From Apiospora phragmitis (taxonomy: Eukaryota > Ascomycota > Sordariomycetes > Amphisphaeriales > Apiosporaceae), in assembly GCA_038363925.1 (NCBI GenBank), contig JAQQWL010000015.1, positions 1,054,001 through 1,118,000 of the forward strand: a DNA stretch of 64,000 nt. Reading direction: 5' to 3'. Positions 43,617-56,300 of the stretch are shown one piece after another. The notes below the pieces were generated by a model. That model saw only the letters and a list, made by a program, of their open reading frames with translations, was not told where the DNA came from and did not search any database. The first letter of the stretch is position 1. Every line of letters begins with the position of its first letter. The translations under genes were made by a program, and so were the position numbers.

Positions 43617-45069
43617 ATGGTTACGATAGCGTCATCACGAGCGGCCGTGGACTCTACTCAAGCCCCTGCAGCTCCACCGCCGCCAGGAGTCATACCCGAC
43701 TTCCAAAGCCCGGACAACTACAAGCACGCGAATATCATTCTTCATTCTGTGGTTCTTAGCGCGACTACCATAGCAGTTCTCATCCGTCTTTACACACGCA
43801 CGTTCATCAAGAAGTCTATTGGAGTCGATGATTGTGAGTCTGATCCAAGTAATTTCACGCTGCTCACTCGAGTCGCCCTGCTCACTAATTATCTGTAGGG
43901 CTTGCGCTTTTGTCATGGGTAAGGAGAAATGCCCCCAGCCCCATATGATGCAGTATATGATACGGACCATAGTCTAACGTGAAGTCCAGGCTCTTGCGCT
44001 TGAATTCTCCGTTGTTATGGCCTATGGTGAGATGACTCTTCCTGTTCCTACGTCATATTGCTGAATAACTCGTCGTCATTATCAACGGTCTGGGGCTCTG
44101 GGATGCACATGTACGATATCCCAGCCTCAGAAGCCATCAATGCGTCCAAGGTATCATGCTGCCATTACCAACTTTCAAGTACTGCTTGCTTGCTAACGCT
44201 TCGTGCACAATGGCTTGTGGTCTCGCAAAAGTCCTATTTTCCCCTGATGCTGTCGATCAAGTTATGCATCCTCCTCGGATACCTTCGCATCTTCAAAATC
44301 GACCGCGTGGCGAAAATGGAGCATCTGGGTTGGATTAGGAGCTTGCAGTGTTTTCTACACGGTCACATTCTTCGTCGATTTGTTCCGTTGCTGGCCCATT
44401 CAAGCAACGTGGGACCCGAACGTCAAGGGTACGTGCATGAGCTACGCTGCGTTTCCGAATGCAACGGGCGTCTTTAACATCATTCCCGACTTTTTCATCT
44501 TGTGGATTCCTCTACCGCCGGTTCTTCGGATGAATATGCCCCTGGCTCGAAAAATCAGAATCGCTTTGACCTTTGGACTTGGTTTATTGTGAGCTCCCGA
44601 AGTTACCCGATGCTATATGTTTGGCGTACGACTAACATCTCTGAAACACATGTGTGGCGAGTATTATGCGGTTTGTGGTATCACTACAGTATACTCAGGA
44701 TCCTGACCAAACCTATGTTGCGGCCAAAGAGCTCCACTGGAAGTATGTACAGCCAGCCACCCTTCCCCTGCTTTTCACATCCTTCCCTCTTCGCATCTTC
44801 CATTCAACCTTGTGACTTACCTCTCTATCTGCAGTATCCCCGAAGCAAACGTTGGTCTCATATGTGCCTACGCCGCCACCTTCCATGCCTTCTTCGACGC
44901 CGGTGACCCAAGATCGCTTGGCTCCCTCGTCGCAAGTCTTCTGGCTGACCGCTCCTTGTCCAGAACCAGGGTCGGGGCGTCATCTGAGGGTCAGGCAGGC
45001 AAGAAGGGAAGTGGCCGGTCTAGCGACGAGGCACTACGACAAGAACCAAGACAACCGATAACGGGGTAG
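43617..45069 (+). CDS. Fungal rhodopsin-domain integral membrane protein (multi-exon)
   Basis: Seven-helix type membrane protein of the fungal rhodopsin_dom / SAT20-like family. The start ATG at 43617 gives an extracellular tail and helix 1 ([20 protein letters not shown]). Later landmarks are [65 protein letters not shown] and [18 protein letters not shown]. The stop is at 45069. Introns are short: a donor near 43834, others near 43919, 44025 and 44150, and one ending CTGCAG near 44834. One single-base frame change lies near 44335-44345. The exon joins were not all fixed. The function of the family is unknown, but members recur in secondary-metabolite clusters. Here it converges on the NRPS, 576 bp away. 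Confidence 0.75.
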
Positions 45070-45645
45070 TAACGCCCACGTCGATACAGCCGGGGATGGT
45101 AGGCAACTGCGATGAAGTCCACAAAGTCGTCCCCGGCTACGATATCGCCAAAAGGGCGGGTGTATCGATTGCTCAGTGCTGTCCTTATAATTCATCCGTG
45201 GGGTCAGATTGCTAGTCACTGCAGCTGGGAGTGTACGTGTGTACATCTTTAGTCTAAATAGTATTCTGACATATTGGCCGTTACCAGAGATATTGTGCGA
45301 AGAGGAATCTACATAGTCCACACTGGTTCAATACTGATAGCAACTACTCACCCAACCCCACGCGACGTTTACATCCCCTATTCGAGATCGCTTTTCTATG
45401 CGCGCCAACTAGCAAAGGTAAATGAATGGATTTTGTCATGACTAGGTAAGTACTCAAAGAAATAGAACGTCATAGGCAAAAGTATTTCTAACGCCTCATA
45501 ACCTAGAACCCAAACGCCTTCCATGTTCTTCCCGAATAGAAGACGAGTCTTAAGGAAAAGTCAACCGTATATATCATAGCCCAGTAGCCCCAAACACCGC
45601 CCGCTCTTTTTATACAAAGGAAACGTCACCGCATATACGTATGCA
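45070..45645. other. Intergenic region between convergent genes
   Basis: Holds the 3' ends of the rhodopsin-like gene and the NRPS. No further gene was seen. Confidence 0.5.
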
Positions 45646-48600
45646 TCAGACAGCCAACTGGCTCACGACTTCAGCGCAAGTCATATCATTCTCTTGTCCC
45701 ATCATGCCCAGCACGCTCCTCAGACAATCCAGAGCGCGCCGCGCGTCCCGTTCGTCCACGACCGAACTCCAGAACGAGAGCGTGACATCCAGTGCCCCGC
45801 CGCCCAGTTCCGAGACCGCGACCACGACATCGTACTGCAGAGAAAGGCAGTTAGTATAAAGTAGGTAGATAGGTGGAGAGATAAAACCGAAAAAGAAATA
45901 CTTACAGCCATGGGGTCGGGCGAAGAGAAAGCATCAAAAGCGATTTGGTGCTGCCGCTTCTGCCGCTGCTGTGATGCCTGGCGCTCGGCACCCGTCTCAG
46001 CATCGCTGCTGCTGCCATTGCCATCTTCTTGCTCATCAGCGGCATCGCCATGGAAAGCCGCGAGGATGTCGGCGTCATCGAACTTGCGCATGTTGACCAG
46101 GGTGCTGAACTTCAGCCCGAGCTCCGAGGGCGCCACGTGCGAGTGCGGCAGCGCGTCCAGGACCGAAGAGTGGATGGCGCGCACGAAGCGAGGCAGTGAC
46201 GCCGCTTCGAGGTCGGCTGCGCGGATGCGCTGGGGCACGATGTTGACGAGGAAGCCCAGCGCCTTCGAGGGGATGATGGCGCGCGCGCTCGACAGGTAGG
46301 CGAACACGGTATCCTGCGCCCCCGTGGCAGCATCGTCCGGGCACATGGCTTTGAGGACGAGACCCCAGGCAGCGTAGACCGACGATGGTATCGTCGTCTC
46401 GTTGTCGAGGCAGAAGCTGAGCAGCTTGTCGCTGTTGATCTGACAGTGGAGCTCTCGTAAGTTCTTGCGCGCCGTGTTGCTGCCCATGATTGATTTGGTA
46501 AGTGGGAAGGGTGGGGGCTGGATCGCTTCCATCGCGGTCTTCCAGTAAGAGATGGACTGTTTGCGGTCCAATGATTCGACCTGAGAGAAGTAATCCTGAA
46601 GCGACGGACCCGGCCCGAAATCGAGTGTACCAGAGTATGCGCTGGCCAGCTCCTCGAACATGGTCATTAGAGAGAATCCATCCGTGATGGCATGGTGAAT
46701 ATCCATGCGACACAGAACTTTTCCAGAGGGTGTCCTCGCAAGGGTGACATGATGCATTGGGCTCAACTCAGTCCACAGTGGCTCGTGCACGTGGCGGGTT
46801 TGGAGATCCTCTGGGTCTTTAATCTCAATGTGTGAGACATTGGCGGCGTGTCTCTTGAGGATGACCTGACCCATAGTGTTGATGAACACGGTGCGAAGGG
46901 CAGGGTGGCGGTCAACCACCTGTTGCCAAGCTCCATGCAGTAGCTCGGCATCTACCCTGTGCCCTCCCACTTGCTGTGGAAGAACCTCAATTACCTGAGA
47001 GATGTTGTAGTAACCAGAGCCTGGACTGTCTTTGCAAGCTTGAAGTATCTCCTTCTGTGCGCTAGTCGTGGGCAGGATGACCTCTACCTCGTTGGGGTCG
47101 AAGGGGGCGGACATCTCGTCCAAGAGGAACGATTTGCTTAGCGTCTCACCACTTCTCTCGGAGCTAGTCACACTCTGGGTGGCGTAGGCTTCATCCACCT
47201 TGATTTCGGCGAGTGCGGCAATCTTGGAGATGGTTTTGTGTGTTAGGATATCCAGCACCGAGACTTGCAGGCCGCTCTTGGTGGCAGCGGCGGCAAGTCT
47301 CATGGCGGAGATGGAGTCGCCGCCGAGCTTGAAGAAGCTGTCGTCCACACCAATGTCCGCCTCCTTCACGCGAAGCACCTTGGACCAGACTCCGCGCAGG
47401 CTGCGTTCAATTGCCGTCGATGGCTCTCGCTTGGTGGCGACATCGTCGGCGAGAGAAAAGGTGCGGATCAGCTCAGCGGGAAGCACTGACACGAGGTCTC
47501 GGAGCGCTCTCCGGTCGCGTTTTCCAGCCAGACTGAGTGGAATCTCGCGGAGAGGCACGAATATGGATGGCAGCATGTACGATGGGATGGATGCGGCCAA
47601 GCTGGTCCTCATGGAGCGGAGTGTCGCGTGTAGCTCGGGAGGGAATCCAGTATCCATGCAGGCATCTGGCTCGGAGCCAACCGCCACGAACATGGCTAGT
47701 GCCAAGCCACTTCTTCCTGGCAATGTCACTGCCTCCACAGCGAGTTGGGAGATGGAAGGCGGACAGCAGAGGCCGGCGTGGTGTTCAATCTCACCAGTCT
47801 CGACACGTTGACCTCGGATCTTCACTTGCGTGTCCTTCCTTCCCAGATAGTCCAAGCTGCCGTCTGGATTGTATCTCACTAGGTCGCCCGTTCGGTACAG
47901 ACGCTTGGGCTCACTAAAGCCAGGCCATGTTACGTTCTCCAAGAAGGCATCGGCGGTGTTCTCGGGTAGTTTCAAGTAGCCTCTTGCAAGAAGTGGCCCT
48001 TCGAGTACAAGCTCGCCGACAGTTCCAATTGGTACGAGCTTGTGAGCATTGGAGGTCTCGACGATCCACGTCAGTGCACCACATCCGACTCCGATATTGG
48101 CGGCCAGATCAGTGGAGGAGAGATTGGATCGCCCGACACAGGCGACAGAGCATTCGGAGGGACCGTAGTAGTTGTGTAGAGCCACATGGTCGGCCCAGAC
48201 GGTGAGGTTGTCCTGTTTGACCGCTTCGCCTCCTAGACATATGGTCTTCAGTGTCGGAACTGCCTCGGGATATAATGTCGCTTCAAGGACCGAGGGGAGT
48301 CAAGTCAGCAGTGTTGACCACCAGCCTGTTAATGAAATCCTCCACGTTGTTGAGCTTCTCGTCTTCAGTGGGTACGCAAACAGCTCCGCCCCTCATCAGA
48401 GAGAAGAAGATGTCGCTGATGCTGACGTCGAAGGTGTAGGATGAGAATTGAATCACGCGCGAGCCTGGGCCATATCCCATGGCTGCACCGTAGTAAGATG
48501 CACTGGTGCACAGCGACTGGTGTTCGAGTAGGATTCCTTTGGGCTTGCCGGTACTTCCGCTGGTGAATTGGACAACGGCGACATCACTTGGTTGAGCGAT

Positions 48601-50365
48601 TGGCAATGCACTGAGCCTTCTCGATGCGGACTTGCCAATGCGGGTGATCTCCTCCGGACCAAGTGCCAGGACTGCCGCCATTGGGAGGAACTTGGATGCG
48701 AGGCGAGACGATGTGATGACAATGTCGGCATCCACGTCTTCAATGATACTATGCAGACGGTCGATGGGGTGTTTGGGGTCCAAAGCCACACAGGCTCCTC
48801 CGGCTTTGAGGATAGCCATCATGATCACTACCGTCCACGGAGAGGCAGTGAAGCAGTACGGTACCTTGGTGCCAGGGCCAATGCCGAGAATGGCGAGACG
48901 GTGCGCCAGACGAGTCGAGAGCTCGTCCAGTTGGCCGTAAGTCCAGCTGATCTCGGTTGAGCATACAGCCATGGCATTTGGATGCGCTTGGACTTGGTCC
49001 TCAAATATCTTGTGAATACAACCTTGAACAGCCTTAGGTTCGTCTGCATTCCACCGTTGAATCTTGGAAATATCGTCATCACCAAGGATAGGTATGTTGC
49101 GTGCAGGCAGATCCAGCGTCGCTTCAGTGAAACTGGCGAGCGCCTTCTCGAAACTGCTGGCAACGCTCTGCGCTTCTAAGTCCGAAACCACGTCTGTGTA
49201 GTAACTGAGCGTGACGAAGACTGACTTGTCGGATACCGCGACGCTGAGACTCAGCGGGTACTCAGTGGGGTCATGAGCGCTGACTTGGCTGAAATTGAGA
49301 CTCCCAGTGGACTCCACAGGCGCGGATGAGGCAACCTGGTAGGACATGATGCTGTTGAACAATGGGTGGCCAGCGAGTCGTTGCATGTCGGCCAGCGAGC
49401 AATTTTGGTTGTCGAGGGCGTCGATGTAGTCGTTGTGCACCTGCTTCACCAATTCGCCCGCTGTAAGGCTGTCCGTAAAGTCGACACGGCTTACGAGCAT
49501 ATTGACGAAGAGCCCGACCGCATCGCGGACCCCGTCGACGGGTGAATCGCGACCGGCGTTTAGATAGCCGTAGCAGACTTGATCTGTCCCGGAAAAGTTG
49601 CGAAGTACTAGAGCCCACGCTGCCTGGAAGATGTTGGCGAGCGTGACAGATCTCGCAGCGGAGAGGGCTCGCAGCTTGTCAGGGTGCGGAATCTCGAGTT
49701 CAAGATCGCGGAGTTCTTTTGTACCCCCCGAGCGTAAACCGCCGTTGACCATGCAAGGTTCAAGGCCGCCCAAGTACTTTCCCCAATATTCGAGACTTGC
49801 TTGCCTGTGCCGGCTTTGGAGGTATGAGACATACTGGCTGTATAGTGGACCACGCTCTGCTGAAAGCAGACCTTCGTAGGCCAACTCCATGTCTCGAATG
49901 AGAATGCCGTTAGATGCACCATCGGCGACGGCATGGTTTATAGCGATCTTGCAGTATGTGGTGGCCGATGCTGTAGCGTGGCAAATGACCAGCTGCGCCG
50001 GAGTTGCCACTTCCCATGCAAGACTGGGATTGAGTGTCTTTGGATTCTCAAGCATTTCCATGGCTTGGGTGTCGGTGTCGCAAGTGTGCTCTACCGTCGT
50101 GTTGGGCATCGCTTTCAATACAACTTGATTGAGGGCGCTAAAATCGGACACAACGCCCACGAACACGGTCCGCAAACTTTGGTGACGGTGAACGACAGAG
50201 TTCCAGGCGGCCTTTACCCTCTCCGTGTCCACAGAATCACTGTTATTGCAGCTAAGTTGGTAAATAGCGTGGACTGTGTAGAGTTCGGAGTCGATGCTTC
50301 GGGACATCATCAATGCTTCCTGAAGTGGCGTGGCAGGGTAGATGTCTTCAACATCCCCTACGGCG
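45646..50365 (-). other. NRPS module n: C-A-T and terminal condensation (CT) domain
   Basis: The C domain starts DVEDIYPATPLQEALMM (about 50361). Its active site is NHAVADGAS, with Asn in place of the first His, and it follows an epimerase. The A domain covers about 49090-47500. Its specificity positions are D V S D C G Y V A by eye, unlike the other four domains. The carrier FFKLGGDSISAMRL lies near 47310-47340. The CT domain begins VILPTTSAQKEIL (about 47090), keeps HHAITDG, and ends QLAV at 45649 after a 71-nt intron. An acidic, Ser/Gln-rich low-complexity insert of about 35 residues sits just before that intron. Confidence 0.85.
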
Positions 50366-53300
50366 ATGTGGTGCTTCGGCAGGGAGTCTTCAACAAAGCT
50401 GACGAACTCCTCGTCTGCCATGGACAGGAGAGGAAAGTCGCTGACAGTCAACTCTCTAGTGTGCCCTTGCAGGTCTTTGACAGCTTCGACTAGAGAATGT
50501 TCGGCGGTGGTTAGCCATTGCCTTATCTGGCTTTGGTTCCGAAGACTGCGTGGCCACATCATCGAGAAGTTTAAGCGACCATTCATCACACCAGAAGCGA
50601 CCTCGAAGATGGAAGAGCGCTCCAGATCGGGGCTGACATCGAGCGTGTCTGAACTGAAACCATCGCGAGGTACCATTTCGAAGAGTCCTTCGGCTCGTTC
50701 AAGTTGCTGGTACTGCCCGACGAAGTTTAGTACAATTTCCATGGGCCCGCTCTGCGCAAATCGTTCTCGCCCTTCGGAGTTCAAGAAGCGGGAGGCAAAG
50801 TAAGACCATCCGTTCATTGGTGTCTTTCGCCGGCAATCCTTCACTTTCCGGACGAAAGACTTGACATCATTGTCGTGATGGCCGGCGATATGCACGGGTG
50901 CCAGGGTGGTGAACCACCCTACGGTGGAGGAGACATCAATCGAGTCATCCCAAGATTCGCGACCGTGGTACTCAGTGAAGATGGTTGGCAGGTCGCGATC
51001 CTGGAATGTCTGGGAGAATGCATGACTCAAGGCTCCGATGAGGATATCAACAGTATCGGTGCCTAGCACTTGGCTGCAGTCTTTGAGAAGTTGCGATGTC
51101 AACTCAGCATTGAGCGTAAACGAGTGCTCCTCCACGGCGCTAAACGTGTTGGCTTCAGTGAGAGTTCCCCAGTATTCCAGTGGCGCTCGTGGTGGGGTGA
51201 ACGAGAGCGCAGTTTCTGGCCGGATTTCCTCCGCTTTCTTCTGTTGCAACGAGAGCCAAGTCTGGAACGACAGTGGCTTGCTCTTCTCTTTGAACTTGTC
51301 GGTTGTCAGATACTCCTCGAGGTCGCTGAGGATGATACGCCATGACACCAGATCAACAGCAAGATGGTGCGCGGCCATGAACAAGACTTGCTTTCCGTCG
51401 CGATCGGCATAGATGTCAGCTGCAAACACTGGCCCGTGGAAAACATCAAGGCCGTTCTGGCTATTCGCCATGACTTTCCCAAGATCAGCAGTGTTTTCAT
51501 GGAAGGACAGTCGGTACGCGTTGTTCGAATGCGGCATGACCTTTTGGGTCCAGCACCCGCCTGACTTGTCAAAACGAGCCCTTAACATGGAATGCCGAGA
51601 CACCAGGTAGGAGAAGGCATCTCGCAATCTCCCCGCATCTACCTCGTGGCTCAAGCGGACGAGGAAGCTTTGATTGAAACGACGTGGTTCGATAGAGTGG
51701 GAGCATATGCTGTCGATAAGCATCGTTTGAATTGGCGACAAGTCAAATGCTACGCCAATGATTTCATCCGCCAGCTCTACTTGTTCGCCTTCGGGCTGCG
51801 CAAGCGAGGCGAGATGTCTGATTGTGTTACTCTGGAGCAGCTGTCGCACGCTCAGCACATGGCTGGACGATTGAAGTCGGGAGACCAGCTGCATTCCAGT
51901 GATTGAGTCACCTCCCAGAGCCATGAAGGTCTTGTCCAACGGAATGTTCTCGGGTGTCAGATTAAGGACTCGACCGATCGCTTGCTGTAGGAGGCTTTCC
52001 GTCTTTGTCGCGGGTATCGCAGCGGCAGCGTCATGCTTGAGAGAAAGTGCCTCAATCCGCGCGACCTCTGGGTCAAGCTCTTCCACCCAGCGTTGGATGG
52101 TCTTGCGGTCGACTTTCCCAGATGAAGTGAGAGGAAGTTTGCCGATCCCGAACCAAATGCGGGGGACCATATACTTGGGGACGCTGGAAGGCATGGCTTC
52201 ACGCACTTCGGTGACAGCCTTACTCAAAGACTCTATGGTGAAATCATTCTCAAGGAACTCGAGTCTCTTGACCGAATCTGCCGTTGTGGCGGCTACGAGC
52301 ACCGTGAGCATGTTCTTGCAGGGGCCGGCATGTGGAACGAGGGTGACGAATTGGGATGACGGCAACATGTTAAAGAGGTGGTTCTCGATCTCACCGAGCT
52401 CAACTCTTTGACCGTTGATCTTGACTTGGGCATCTTTGCGACCAATGAATAAGAACGAGCCATCATCGGCATAGCGAACCAAATCTCCCGTTTTGTAGAA
52501 TCTTCGTTCTTGGCCATGGCACCATGCTGGGCTGGTAATGAATGCCGCAGCAGTCTTTTCCTCGTCATTCAGGTAACCGTTGGCCAGGGTAGGCCCCTCG
52601 ATCAGCATTTCGCCAACCATGCCAATGGGCGTCAACTTGTCGTGGTTGTCAGGATCCACTACCCAAAGCCGTGCTCTCGTGGCAGGCCCAACATTTTGAG
52701 GCGTGCTCTGAGGTGTGATTACGGTCCATGTGACGAACACCGTAGCTTCTGCTGGGCCGTACCCTTGAACCATTCGGGCTTTCGAGGCCCACTTGTCGAC
52801 ATCCTCTTGGAAGACAGCATCGCCTCCAAGCATGAGAGTGCGTAATGATGGAACATCCTCTGGCTGGATCAATCGACTGACAGTTGGCGTCATGACTGTA
52901 AGTGTAACTTCAGCGTCACGCATGGATTTCGCAAAGTTGGCACCAAGCCTATCTTCATCAGACGGGACAACCAATGTTGCTCCCACCGATAGAGTCGCAA
53001 AGATGCTGTAGATGGATGCATCAAAGACGTAAGAAGGGAACTGGTATACCCTGGAGTTCCGAGTAAAGCCGATACCATCCAGGTCCAACATCTGGGCACT
53101 AGAGCAGACTGCTCGGTGCGACATCACGACTCCCTTGCTGCGACCAGTGCTACCACTGGTGAAGATGACATAGGCCAGTCTGCCGGGGTCTTTGGGAGGC
53201 AATAATGATGCTTCCGCAGCTGTTTGGTAGTTAGACAGTGTATCGGCCGAGACGACCAGGGTTTGCTCAATTGATAGAGCCGGGGCGGTCCTGGAGGCTA

Positions 53301-56300
53301 ACATGACTTTGGCATTGGTCTGATCGACAATTTCTTGCCGCCGGCTTTCCGGGTGCTCCGGATCAATTGACACAAAAGCTGCCCCAGCCTTCATGACCGC
53401 CAGCATGGAAACCACGGCCCATGCCGACTTCTCGAAGCACAGCGGAACGAAATCCCCAGTGTTCACACCGGCATCGATAAGCTGGTGTGCCAGATGTGTT
53501 GACAGCGAATCCAACTCTGAATATGTCATTGAAGCATCCCAGGCGTGAATTGCTTGCTTGTCTGGGTATTCACGAGCATTCGATTCGAACGCATCGTGCA
53601 AGGATGCCTCAACCGTGGCTGGGATATCGGAGTTCCACTGATCGCAGATGGTATCGTGGTCCTCTGGGGTAATGAAGTCCATATCGGAGAGTAGACTCTC
53701 GGCGCTAGCCTCGCAAAGCTGACGGATAACATGGCTGAATTGGAAGAGGATGCGCTCAACCTGGAACTTGGAGAGCAGATGAGAGTCGAGATGTGCGAGG
53801 AGCTCCACATGTCGCTCAATCCCAACAGCGCACTCGATAGTAAGTGGGAAATTGTCGAACTTGTTCAGCTCTGCGGGAAACGGGCACCAGCCATGGTTCG
53901 TTCTCCGCCTCGCTCTTGGGTTGAATAACGAGCAGGTTGTTGAAGGCACAGGCATCTTCTGCCCCTTGGCTCAAAGTGCGGATGTTCTGGAGCCCAGCTT
54001 GCTCGTATGGGATCGAGCCTGCTGCTTGCTGCTGCACCTCCTGTAGGTACTGTGGTATACTCTTCGAGCCGTCAACTCGAACCCTCACTGGGATTGTCGC
54101 AATAGTTGGCCCTTGCATCTGTTCAATACCAGCGACAGGGGTATTCCTTCCGTTCTGCGTCATACCAAAGACGACATCACCAGTACCACTCCGCTTTCCG
54201 ACCACTAATGCCCAAGCGGCTCGAATGACTGTAGCCTGGGTGATATCTGTATTTTGTCTGATCCCAGCTAGTTCGATGGAGTAAGAAACCGATTGATCAC
54301 TACTAGCTCGGTAGTCAGGATGTGGAATCGAAGGGAAGTCAGTTCGAGTGTAACCATCCAGACTGGCTCTCCAGTACTCATCACTGTCATCCACGTTCGA
54401 GTCGCAAATATACCGGATGAAGTTGCTGTAAGGAGGCGCTCGAGTGGGAGGTACACCAGTTTCATAGGCCGCTTGCACTGAATTGAAGAGGGTGCCAGCC
54501 GACCAACCGTCGTATGCCGCATGGTGAGCAGTCCAAACGAACCAATTCGCGGGTCCATCATGAACAATGGCATATCTCGTAAGGACATCGCCTTCCGAGA
54601 TGGGCGTCTTGAGAGTCCGTGTCCAAGTAGCTTGCCAGGGTGCAATCGGCTTCAAACCAATGCAGAGGTCGCTTGTACATAACCTGGCAGGTTCTGTTTC
54701 TTCGGTATTGACGAGCGCTGTGCGAAGTATTGGCGTAATAACATATATGGCTTCCCAGGATTGTTTCAGTCGATCTATGTCGATATGCGACGGAATTTGG
54801 AAGACCATGCGATTGACATAGGCTGTATCGCTCGTCTGTGTGATGGCAATCAGCGCTTCCTGGAGAGGCGTAGCTGGATAAGCATCCTCGACATCGTGCG
54901 CGGTCATCCCTGTGGTCTTCTGGATCTTGTCTAAGACGCATTGCTTGTCGGATAGAAGCCCAAAAGGCGACGCTTCACTTTCCGGTACGGGTTGCGCTGC
55001 CCCTGTCTTCGTCTCCACAAGAGTGGCCAGCGCCGACAGAATTGGATACGAGAAGAGCTCAGTGACTGATATGTAGACGTCTTCGCTGCGCATTTGCGAT
55101 GCGACTCGCATCGCGGACAGAGAGTCACCTCCGAGTTTGAAGAAATGTTCGTCCGATGAGATCGTGTCGGTCGGGATTCCTAGTATAGATGCCCAGATTG
55201 TCTGCACGAACTTCTCGGCCTCTGTCGAGACCTGCTGTCCACCGGAACCCCGTAGTGAGTACATATCTACCTGCTCCTGGGACAGTGACTCGGCGACCAG
55301 CAACATGGCTTTACGGTCGGCTTTGCCGGCTGCGGACTTCGGCAAGGATGTCATGGGGACATATAGAGAGGGGACCATGTACGTTGAGACCCTTTCAGAC
55401 AAATCCCGCTGCAGCTTTGAGAGGGTATCTCTCATATTGTCGGAGAATGTCGCAGGCTGCGGAGAGGAGTCTGGAGTTCTCGTGATGCCCGTGATGCTTA
55501 CGAAGGCCACAAGGCGCTGCACGGATGTTTTGTCGGATTTGAGTACAGCGACAGCTGTTTCCGAATGCGCCGGCAGGCACTCCAGGATTTGGTGCTCGAC
55601 CTCGCCTGCTTCCATACGTTGGCCGTGGATTTTGACTTGGCCATCCTTGCGGCCGGCGTACATGAGGTTCCCATCGTCGCGGTAATAGACTAGATCGCCG
55701 GTCTTGTAAATGCGATCAATGGTACCGGACGTGGACCAAGCCGGGGTGGTCTTGAAGGCCTGTTTCGTCTTTTCAGGGCTGTTTAGGTACTCCCTAGCCA
55801 GGGTTGGGCCGCTAAGAACCAGCTCGCCCAGTGAGCCGATAGGCGCCAACAGGTCGTGGTTAGAAGGGTCAACCACCCACGTTTGAGTGCCGATGGCTTT
55901 ACCAATCAACCCAGCATCGTTCGGGTCCTGCAGGCTTCCAATCGAAGCAAAAACTGCCGTTTCTGTCGGTCCGTACCCAACGAAAAGATTGAGTCTCTTG
56001 GACCATTTCCCAATCAGGCTTCTTGGAACAGCTTCTCCCACAAGTGCCAGTGTTTCCAGAGACGGGAGGTTTTCGGGCGACAAGAGCTGGACCACGGAAG
56101 GCGTGAGCATGGAGAAGTTCACTCTCATGCGTCGCATTGCCCCTTCAATGTCGGCCGTCTTTTCCTCCTCCGACGGGACGCAGACACAGCCTCCTGACAC
56201 CAACGTTGCCAAGGACTCTGTGATGGAAGCATCAAAAGAGTATGATGCGAATTGGAGAGCACGTGTTGAACAGTTGAGTCCAAGACCAGGCGCATGTTCA

